Virus record (IMG/VR): IMGVR_UViG_3300010370_000061
Location: 1 to 46,870 of that record
Reading direction: 5' to 3' (one strand)
Length of the DNA: 46,870 bases
Source: a virus
In this document: positions 15,336-21,642 of the stretch, piece after piece
How positions within the stretch are numbered: the stretch's first letter is position 1
How the letters are laid out: every line of letters begins with the position of its first letter
Notes under the pieces: model-generated
Told to the model about the DNA's origin: nothing
What the model saw: only the letters and a program-made list of their open reading frames with translations
Databases searched by the model: none
Program-made: the position numbers and the translations under genes

Positions 15336-15867
15336 GCTTCTCCAAGAACGCCAGTAGCTTGTGTTTGTTCCTTCGGTAAACCAAACAATCATGCCCACCG
15401 CTACGAAGGATAAACGATGGATGATCTAGCTCCAGATGATAAGTTACGCCGGTAGGTGGATTTTGTTTCGCTGTTTTACCCAGAGAAATGTACCAAGATG
15501 GTTTGACAATCTCGATTAACTCATCCAGACGTTCCCGGCAGTTCTTCATCTCATCATCGGATGGTGGACGGGACTTACCTCCTTTCTCTTTTGGGTAACA
15601 GATAATGGTGTTGGTAATGATGTAATTAACCATACCAACATCCTCGATCAATTGATCAAGCAATTGACCGGCAGCACCAACAAAAGGTTTTCCGATTACA
15701 GATTCAGATGGGCCGGGTGCTTCGCCAATCAGCATATAGTTGCAGTAGTCACCGACAATACGATGATGGGATCGCATCTTGCAAGCAATCTCACACCGTT
15801 GACACTTGTTCCACTTGTTCTTGTGGCCGGTGAGATGCCGAGTCCGAGCTAAGTTGAATGGGTTCAT
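15292..15867 (-). CDS. Family 4-type uracil-DNA glycosylase with Fe-S cysteines
   Basis: A 191-residue protein. Diagnostic motifs: Cys22-x2-Cys25, GEAPGPSE (48-55), GKPFVGAAGQLLD, ITNTIICYP, Cys90 and Cys110 (which with the CxxC make four cluster ligands), LGKTA and the C-terminal HPSFILR. Family 4 enzymes remove uracil from DNA and carry a 4Fe-4S cluster. In a phage this could repair deaminated cytosine during replication. Start is the ATG in an ATGA overlap with the resolvase stop. Confidence 0.85.
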   Translation of the reverse strand: MNPFNLARTRHLTGHKNKWNKCQRCEIACKMRSHHRIVGDYCNYMLIGEAPGPSESVIGKPFVGAAGQLLDQLIEDVGMVNYIITNTIICYPKEKGGKSRPPSDDEMKNCRERLDELIEIVKPSWYISLGKTAKQNPPTGVTYHLELDHPSFILRSGGHDCLVYRRNKHKLLAFLEKHGNGKSRPKILEPK

Positions 15868-16283
15868 AATACCTTTAACCATACGCCGGGGTTCTCACGG
15901 TCTAAGATATAAGGGCCGAATGATGGAACGATGATGTCACAGTTGTCGTCAGGAATCCATCCATGCTTGACCATTGCATCTTGAATCGTTTGTGCTGGAT
16001 TGATGTAGTCAAACTTCCTCTTACTGTCTCGGACAAAGGTGAACTCAATCTTGAGAGGATAATCCTTGTCCTCAATCATTTTGAAGAAAACATCTCGCAA
16101 TTGAATGAACTGCTCTTTTGTAGCTTTCTCCCAATTGCGAGTTGTCTTGCTTGAAACCAAGAACTTACCCGTCCATTGTTTGCTGTTCTTGCTGCTTGGC
16201 ACGTTTCCGCGCAAGAAGATACTTGTTGTCTCCCTTGAGCCAAGGGTTGTAATACTTGGCTTCGTGTTCCTTCTGTTGCTCAT
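15864..16283 (-). CDS. rusA: RusA-type Holliday junction resolvase
   Basis: A protein of about 139 residues. It shows a RusA-like N-terminal strand and helix (LRGNVPSSKNSKQWTGKFLVSSKTTRNWEKATKEQF) and the acidic catalytic region FDYINPAQTIQDAMVKHGWIPDDN, matching the D..N..K..DAL...G.I.DD pattern. It cuts four-way junctions from recombination or replication. The start is uncertain: the ATG at 16283 follows AAGG but makes a 119-base overlap with the upstream gene; the conserved region begins only around residue 25. Confidence 0.75.
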   Translation of the reverse strand: MSNRRNTKPSITTLGSRETTSIFLRGNVPSSKNSKQWTGKFLVSSKTTRNWEKATKEQFIQLRDVFFKMIEDKDYPLKIEFTFVRDSKRKFDYINPAQTIQDAMVKHGWIPDDNCDIIVPSFGPYILDRENPGVWLKVL

Positions 16284-16701
16284 CGATCTCATCCTTGGTC
16301 AGCTTCTTTGGAAATGCGTACCGAGGATTGATTGCGTCACCATCATCATCAAAGCAGAAACACTTGACTTTCGGTGGCCCCTTCTTCCTCAGCAACCTTC
16401 CGTAATTGTAATCGTTGCGAAGCAGATGGATCGTTAGCCGGTCAGGATTAGAGAACTTCTCTTTGTGCTTTTCGATGTGGCCGAACTCAATCAGGATTTG
16501 ACGGGCGATTTCACCGTCAGTCATTTTGCGACTACGAGGTAACTGAGTGCTGTTCAGGTAGAACAGGTTGTACACGAACTCACTGAAGTTCAATTTGAAC
16601 TTCTTACCTACGTTCTTTCGCCGGTACTTTGACCATTCCAGTGATGGGGTCTTCTCGACTTTGAGGGTATTGAGGTTCATCGGGGGTGCTTTTTTGGGCA
16701 T
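16165..16701 (-). CDS. Basic hypothetical protein, first gene of the early operon
   Basis: A 178-residue basic protein. The middle resembles a helix-turn-helix: MTDGEIARQILIEFGHIEKHKEKF, then TIHLLRNDYNYGRLL, a pattern seen in small regulatory proteins. A Lys/Gln-rich helical C-terminus follows. As the promoter-proximal gene it is a candidate early regulator, but that is position and motif only. The start ATG follows AGGAG about 120 bases from the divergent helicase promoter region. Confidence 0.5.
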   Translation of the reverse strand: MPKKAPPMNLNTLKVEKTPSLEWSKYRRKNVGKKFKLNFSEFVYNLFYLNSTQLPRSRKMTDGEIARQILIEFGHIEKHKEKFSNPDRLTIHLLRNDYNYGRLLRKKGPPKVKCFCFDDDGDAINPRYAFPKKLTKDEIDEQQKEHEAKYYNPWLKGDNKYLLARKRAKQQEQQTMDG

Positions 16702-16737
16702 GGTATTCTCCTAATGGGACACGTTTACGACTGGATT

Positions 16738-16766
16738 ATGGTAACAATCTGGGGTTTTTCTGTCAA
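16738..16766 (-). promoter_or_regulatory. Strong sigma70-like promoter for the early minus-strand operon
   Basis: On the minus strand a perfect -35 TTGACA (16766-16761) is followed by a 17-bp spacer and TACCAT (16743-16738, 4 of 6 to consensus). The predicted start is about 30 bases before the AGGAG of the first gene. It would drive the replication operon leftward. Confidence 0.75.
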
Positions 16767-16822
16767 CTCTTGGGAATTTCTGAACTTTTTCCGCGAATCT
16801 GTCCGATGTAGCTTGTGTGTAT

Positions 16823-16845
16823 ATCAATCTATAGTTAAGATTGAT
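16823..16845. promoter_or_regulatory. Operator-like inverted repeat in the divergent control region
   Basis: ATCAATCT (16823-16830) and AGATTGAT (16838-16845) are perfect 8-bp arms around a 7-bp spacer. The left arm ends at a TATAGT that could be the plus-strand -10 (16830-16835). A repressor bound here would cover the helicase promoter. The half-site AGATTGAT recurs in the plus-strand promoter region at 43266-43273. Confidence 0.5.
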
Positions 16846-16897
16846 TCCTGTAGCGGCGAGTGCCGCATATCGAGTTCCCTATTCAGGAGTTTTTGTC

Positions 16898-18457
16898 ATG
16901 GCCTATCGCATCAAGTCGAAGAACACTCTGCCACACATCGTTGTCGAAGCACGCGCAGGTACTGGTAAGACCAGCACCATGATCGCTGGGCTCAACCTGA
17001 TGTTTGGCAACGAACCAAAGTTTCCTCCAACTGAAGAACAGAAAGCAATCTGGGAAGCAATGTCTTCTGGAGGAAAGCCAAGCAGCATCATCTTCGTTGC
17101 GTTCAACAAGTCGATTCAAATTGAACTGCAAGAGAAGGTTCCTCAAGGCGTTGATGCCAAGACTCTGCATGGTCTTGGCTACAGCATCTTGGCTAAGAAT
17201 GGATACAAGATTCAAGCAACAGCAGAAGCAACCCGGTACATCGTGCGTGACCTTCTTGGATATGAGAAGGGCGCCCACATGAGCAAGGAAGACTATCGCG
17301 ACTCGATGGTCGTTGAGAAGATTGTTGGCATCTGCAAGAACAACCTGATTGGTTGGACTGACGAAGAACTGGAAGTTGTGATCGCTGAGAATGACGTTGA
17401 TGTCAACGGCAACAAGGCGCAAGTCTTCAACTTGGTCAAGCAAGTTATGGATAAGACATCCAAGTTGGTTCGCGGCAAGACAAATTGGATCAGCTTCGAT
17501 GACATGATTTGGCTTCCAAACGTCATGGAATTGAAGCAAGACAAGTTTGATTTGATGATTGTTGACGAGTGCCAAGACCTCAATGCTGCACAGCAACAGA
17601 TGGTTCTCAAGTTGGCTAACCGTCTGATTCTCATTGGCGATAGCTTTCAGAGCATCTACGGCTTTCGTGGTGCTGATGTTCGCTCCATGGAACGCATGAC
17701 TGAATATCTCGCCAACACCAAAGTTGGTGTGCAGACCTTGAGTCTGACTACCACATGGCGATGCCCAAAGTTGCATGTTCAGAATGTCAACAAGTACGTT
17801 GCTGACATCAAGGCTGCTGACAACGCAGTTGAAGGTAGCATCGAGAGTTCAAGCAAAGGTGACCTCATCAAGAACGCAAAGTCTGGTGACATGGTTATCA
17901 GCCGTATCAATGCCAACTTGTGTGAAGTGGCGTTCAAGTTGATTCGTCGTGGAACGCCATGCCGGATTCTTGGCCGCGACTATGGCGCTAACCTCATTAG
18001 CCTCATCAAGAAACTTGATACTGACAACAACATCGAGTCTCTGGTTAAAGCACTTGCAGATTGGCGAGCCGATGAGGAAGCCCGTATCAACAAAGCCTAC
18101 ACCTTCCCCGAGAAGCAATTGAATCTTCTGGCAGAGAAGTATCAATCTTTGCTGCACCTCGCTGGAGGGCTCAAGCAAGTCAATCAATTGATTGACCGTA
18201 TCGACAGCCTGTTCAGCAGCAAACTGACTGCAAGCCAGTCTGTAACGCTCTCAACAGTACATAAAGCCAAGGGTCTTGAATCAGAAGTTGTGTACATCCT
18301 CAATCGCGAAAAGATGCCACACCCAATGGCTAAGAAGGAATGGGAGCGACAACAAGAAACAAATCTGATCTACGTTGCTGAGACACGCAGCAAGGATCGT
18401 TTGGTGTATGTCAGCGATGACATGGATGATGAACCAGAATCTGGTTTTGCCAATTAG
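16898..18457 (+). CDS. UvrD/Rep-type superfamily 1A DNA helicase
   Basis: A 519-residue protein starting at the ATG after CAGGAG. SF1A motifs in order: I, EARAGTGKTST (near residue 18); Ia, IIFVAFNKSIQIEL; TLHGLGYS; II, MIVDECQDLN; III, LIGDSFQSIYGFRGAD; IV, TLSLTTTWRCP; V, STVHKAKGLESEVVYIL; VI, NLIYVAETRSKDRLVYV. At this length it lacks the large insertion domains of UvrD and is closer to compact phage helicases. It probably assists fork progression or recombination and is transcribed divergently from the replication operon. Confidence 0.9.
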   Translation: MAYRIKSKNTLPHIVVEARAGTGKTSTMIAGLNLMFGNEPKFPPTEEQKAIWEAMSSGGKPSSIIFVAFNKSIQIELQEKVPQGVDAKTLHGLGYSILAKNGYKIQATAEATRYIVRDLLGYEKGAHMSKEDYRDSMVVEKIVGICKNNLIGWTDEELEVVIAENDVDVNGNKAQVFNLVKQVMDKTSKLVRGKTNWISFDDMIWLPNVMELKQDKFDLMIVDECQDLNAAQQQMVLKLANRLILIGDSFQSIYGFRGADVRSMERMTEYLANTKVGVQTLSLTTTWRCPKLHVQNVNKYVADIKAADNAVEGSIESSSKGDLIKNAKSGDMVISRINANLCEVAFKLIRRGTPCRILGRDYGANLISLIKKLDTDNNIESLVKALADWRADEEARINKAYTFPEKQLNLLAEKYQSLLHLAGGLKQVNQLIDRIDSLFSSKLTASQSVTLSTVHKAKGLESEVVYILNREKMPHPMAKKEWERQQETNLIYVAETRSKDRLVYVSDDMDDEPESGFAN

Positions 18458-18502
18458 TGACGATTGACAGAACTTTTACCGACAGTCACAGGAGAATGTA
18501 TT

Positions 18503-18724
18503 ATGTGCGATGAACAAAACAAAGTCCTTCAAGAAGTAGCCCAAGAGTACCGGGTTGATTTTCTGGAGAAGAACAGCGACCGATGGAAGTCTGGTACTCT
18601 GACGTTTGATTCGCGGGAAGAAGCAACCCAACATGCAATTGATGTGGTCAATGCTGAGTTGACTATGTTTGTTGAATATCAGGTTGTTCTGGCAACGGAG
18701 CCTGTTGATCAACTCGTCTTTTGA
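18503..18724 (+). CDS. Hypothetical protein downstream of helicase
   Basis: A 73-residue acidic protein starting at the ATG after GGAGAATGTATT. An N-terminal helix (VLQEVAQEYRVDFLEKN) precedes WKSGTLTFDSREEATQHAIDVVNAEL, a strand-helix unit like small ferredoxin-like or RNA-binding folds, then a final strand. No family is recognised. It is the last gene of the plus-strand helicase unit and ends about 90 bases before a strong terminator. Confidence 0.5.
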   Translation: MCDEQNKVLQEVAQEYRVDFLEKNSDRWKSGTLTFDSREEATQHAIDVVNAELTMFVEYQVVLATEPVDQLVF

Positions 18725-18914
18725 AGCAACAGTTTGAGCAGAGCATAATCCGTTGATTTTCTTCGTAGGGAATCACGGTAGCTTCAACAAACTTCTCACA
18801 ATTGAAAACTGTAACGGCAGGCTGGAAACCACAACATCCAGCCTGCCTTCTTTTTGGCTCTCCACGAAAATCGCATGGAGCGCGTTCAAGAACAGTCAGT
18901 TCAATCATGTTCAT
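18663..18914 (-). CDS. Cys-rich small protein associated with glycosyltransferases
   Basis: An 83-residue protein. The start is the ATG overlapping the glycosyltransferase stop as ATGA, with no separate Shine-Dalgarno, so it depends on coupling. Cysteines lie in APCDFRGEPKRRQAGCCG, TVFNCEKF and IMLCSNCCFKRR, a C..RGE..R..CC....C....CxxCC layout that I recall for small zinc-binding-like proteins next to glycosyltransferases in planctomycetes. It converges with and overlaps the plus-strand gene by 62 bases, and a plus-strand terminator hairpin lies inside it. Function unknown. Confidence 0.5.
   Translation of the reverse strand: MNMIELTVLERAPCDFRGEPKRRQAGCCGFQPAVTVFNCEKFVEATVIPYEENQRIMLCSNCCFKRRVDQQAPLPEQPDIQQT
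18816..18855 (+). terminator. Rho-independent terminator of the helicase unit
   Basis: A perfect 11-bp stem GGCAGGCTGGA/TCCAGCCTGCC (18816-18826 with 18837-18847) has a 10-nt loop, then TTCTTTTT on the plus strand. It ends transcription of the helicase unit and lies within the coding sequence of the convergent Cys-rich gene. Confidence 0.9.
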
Positions 18915-19639
18915 AGGTTGGACGCTTTCAGAAACTCAATTGCCAGCTTGACGTAATTCTGTTGCCATCGAGGTTCAAGAACTACATCACCCGCGACGAT
19001 TGGTTTATCTCCAATTCTATTCCATTCATTCTTATTAAGAGATAAATGGTTGTGACTGATATTCCAACGATAAATGTAAAACATCATCCTTGGATTTATT
19101 ACTTCGCCATTCAATGGATAGCCAAGTCTAACAAGTGTTCTATTGAAAACTTGATCTTCATCTCCCATTGCATGTAAGTGCATCGGATAGCCGTTGCCAA
19201 ACTTACCAAGAACTTTCCTCGACCAGATACTCATGTTATGAGAGTTGCCGGGAAACTGAGTCATCTTGACAATTCTGTTCACGTTCCAGAAGTAATGATT
19301 CTCACATCGCCATTCATCCTTGTCAGCCATCCTCATCGCTGAGAATGACAATCGCCAAGGCATTGAGATGTCATCGTCATCCCATCGACAGAAAGCATCA
19401 CCTTCAGCGTGCGCGATCATGAATCGAAGTTTGTGAGTCAGCGATTCAAATCTGTCTGGCACGTTTAGAACTTTTACGCTCGGATGACTGAAGTGTAAGA
19501 ACTGACCCGGTGTGTCATTGCAGATGATAAGTTCTTTGTCTTCGTAGTTCTGAATCAGGAATGAATTAACAGCCTCATTTACCAGATGGATTTGTTCTGG
19601 ATAACGATTGTATGTCGGGAGTAGGCATGTAATTTTCAT
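18911..19639 (-). CDS. Glycosyltransferase family 2-like protein
   Basis: A 242-residue GT-A fold protein. It opens with ITCLLPTYNR, then SFLIQNYEDKELIICNDTPG, and the DXD-type metal site CRWDDDDISMPWRL. Later residues (NSHNMSIWSRKVLGKFG, GDEDQVFNRTL) match the acceptor part of GT2 enzymes. It transfers a sugar from a nucleotide-sugar donor; the acceptor is unknown. It overlaps the upstream fused glycosyltransferase gene by four bases (ATGA) and the Cys-rich gene downstream, so it belongs to one coupled operon headed by the mucin-like virion protein. Confidence 0.85.
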   Translation of the reverse strand: MKITCLLPTYNRYPEQIHLVNEAVNSFLIQNYEDKELIICNDTPGQFLHFSHPSVKVLNVPDRFESLTHKLRFMIAHAEGDAFCRWDDDDISMPWRLSFSAMRMADKDEWRCENHYFWNVNRIVKMTQFPGNSHNMSIWSRKVLGKFGNGYPMHLHAMGDEDQVFNRTLVRLGYPLNGEVINPRMMFYIYRWNISHNHLSLNKNEWNRIGDKPIVAGDVVLEPRWQQNYVKLAIEFLKASNL

Positions 19640-21636
19640 TGCTTCTGACTTTCCTCTGCTCTACGAATTGCTTCATCGACAAGAGAACCAAACAGGTCAG
19701 AGATTTTAATCTTTCCTGCAAATGAGCAGGTTGCTGACCTGATACCGGCAAACAAAAGTTCAGTCCATTTGTATTTGGTGGAATTGTCCTTCAAGCCCTG
19801 AACAATTCTTGATCTCTCTTGACGGCAACCATCTACGCCGAGGAAGTCCATTTCAGCGGCAAGACGATTACAAGAACAGTTCTCTGCTGGCTTGATGCCA
19901 AGTTCAGCGTTCATCGCCTTTAACTCTGTACCCGGCCCTTTGCCAATCTTCCAAGCCATTACATTTTGCTTTGGATGGTCTTCTTCTCGGCAACCAAGAA
20001 TTGTCAAACCATATTCATTGGATGTGTAGAAGATTGGTTTCCATTGAGGATTGTCATCACAGAACGCGCGGAGAACAAAATTCAACCCTTGGCTACCAGT
20101 TGAATCAACATCACCGTAGACAAACGTATCGTGAATTACGATGAATCGTTTGATTCGATTGTGATAATTCGTCAGGTGTTGCTGAAGGGTTGATGACTTT
20201 CCATCAGTATCAATAAATAGAGTGTCAAATTCATCTGGCACATTGTGATACGGTTCAGCATGATTCTGTACACGATTTAGTGTAAGTGTTACCGGCTTGT
20301 TGTAGGTAGTTCGTTCCAAGACGCTATTTAACGAATTGGTAACATCGTCCAGTTCTGATTGGTATGAAACCAGAAGTGATGGGCCACCAGCCAAGAAAGC
20401 AATTGTTGATTCACGACGATGCGTGAACTCGACAACACTATTGCTACGTTCAGCAACCATCTTTAGTGTTGGGAAGTGTTTATCCAAGTCGCGAGGAACA
20501 TTTGAATAGTAGTTGTAGAGGTCATGCACTACACAAGTGTTGAGATCGGGCATGGTAACAATTCTTTGTTCCGATTGCTTTTTCTCAAGCATCTCTTTTG
20601 GTGACGCTGTGTTTCTTGCTTTATAACCTACAGGGTCATCAACAATCTTTTGCCATTCTGTTTCTGGAAGTAGTTTGTTGGAAACAAAATGGTTGTAGAT
20701 TGAGTCAAGTGGAAGCCCAACTTCATTGAAAGCAAGAACATAGTTTCTGACCTTGTTACGACGATCAACTGAATAGTTGATGTCTTCAGGGCCATTGAAC
20801 TTATGATTCCATTTAAGAAATGGAAGACAGATACATCGCCTGCCAGCATTTCGGTATTTGGTGTGAATATAACCTTCTTCACCACCAAACCCTCTCATGT
20901 GTGGGTTGAACCCCAGCCATGACTCAGTTCGAGCCAGAAACAAACCAAGACCCATGGCTGGGATCTCAAACTCATAGCCACGATCAATTGCTGTTTGATA
21001 CCCAAGTTGTTCAAGAATTGATTGGTGGCCGTAGTACAAAACCTTCTTACCAAGGTTGTACTCAGTTATCTCTGGAGAAAGTTTGATGAACTTGCAACGA
21101 GCGTCTTCAATTGGGTGCTGAATGACTGAGAAGTATTCACCGTTCTCATGATCCCACCATGCAGTTCCCCATTTGCCCCACATCTCAGAATCCCAGATGA
21201 GATCAAAATGTGTTGATGCAGTAACAAGATCATCCATCATGATTGGGCCACTCATCAAATCATCGCGGTGAACCTCGCCTGTGTTACCTTGCAACTGGCG
21301 AACCAACTCTTGTAATGCGCCTGGTACAAGCAGAATGTGCGAATCAATGCACATCGTCCACTCTGTCTCTGATTTGTTAAACACCATTTGCCGGGGTTGT
21401 GTTGTCCCAAACAATTCTGGAGGACAAACAAAATATCGACATCGGATGTCACCAGAATGATTGGCTAAGAATGTTTGTGTCTTCTTGCCGTCAACAGTAT
21501 CTGGTGCGTTGTCAACAACGAGAATTTCTACCGGCAAATTGTATTTCACAATCTCCATCTTCAATGCTTGAACCGTAGCCCACAGCATTTTGAAGTCATT
21601 GTGAACCGCCATTCCAACAGTGAGGATGTTTTTCAT
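19636..21636 (-). CDS. Glycosyltransferase fused to a SAM-methyltransferase-like domain and Cys-rich tail
   Basis: A 666-residue protein in three parts. Residues 1 to about 330 are a GT-A domain (LTVGMAVHNDF, EILVVDNAPD, metal site CIDSHILLVPG with Asp-Ser-His, GFNPHMRGFGGEEGYI). Residues about 370-560 resemble a class I methyltransferase/cephalosporin-hydroxylase-like fold (VVHDLYNYYSNVPRDL, VVEFTHRRESTIAFLAGGPSLLVSYQ, FDTLFIDTDGKSST, RFIVIHDTFVYGD). The end contains AENCSCNRLAAEMDFLGVDGC, a CxC...C pattern typical of phage and planctomycete glycosylation proteins. Seven bases separate it from the mucin-like gene. It could modify that protein or host polysaccharide. Confidence 0.75.
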   Translation of the reverse strand: MKNILTVGMAVHNDFKMLWATVQALKMEIVKYNLPVEILVVDNAPDTVDGKKTQTFLANHSGDIRCRYFVCPPELFGTTQPRQMVFNKSETEWTMCIDSHILLVPGALQELVRQLQGNTGEVHRDDLMSGPIMMDDLVTASTHFDLIWDSEMWGKWGTAWWDHENGEYFSVIQHPIEDARCKFIKLSPEITEYNLGKKVLYYGHQSILEQLGYQTAIDRGYEFEIPAMGLGLFLARTESWLGFNPHMRGFGGEEGYIHTKYRNAGRRCICLPFLKWNHKFNGPEDINYSVDRRNKVRNYVLAFNEVGLPLDSIYNHFVSNKLLPETEWQKIVDDPVGYKARNTASPKEMLEKKQSEQRIVTMPDLNTCVVHDLYNYYSNVPRDLDKHFPTLKMVAERSNSVVEFTHRRESTIAFLAGGPSLLVSYQSELDDVTNSLNSVLERTTYNKPVTLTLNRVQNHAEPYHNVPDEFDTLFIDTDGKSSTLQQHLTNYHNRIKRFIVIHDTFVYGDVDSTGSQGLNFVLRAFCDDNPQWKPIFYTSNEYGLTILGCREEDHPKQNVMAWKIGKGPGTELKAMNAELGIKPAENCSCNRLAAEMDFLGVDGCRQERSRIVQGLKDNSTKYKWTELLFAGIRSATCSFAGKIKISDLFGSLVDEAIRRAEESQKQ

Positions 21637-21642
21637 CGGGCA

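Noticed and set aside
16165-16701. Lysogeny repressor
   Set aside because: Only a weak HTH-like segment is seen; no integrase, attachment site or CI/Cro pair accompanies it.
16883-17776. Long minus-strand open frame of 297 codons opposite the helicase
   Set aside because: It mirrors a gene with all SF1 motifs; its translation has no family resemblance and no start signal.
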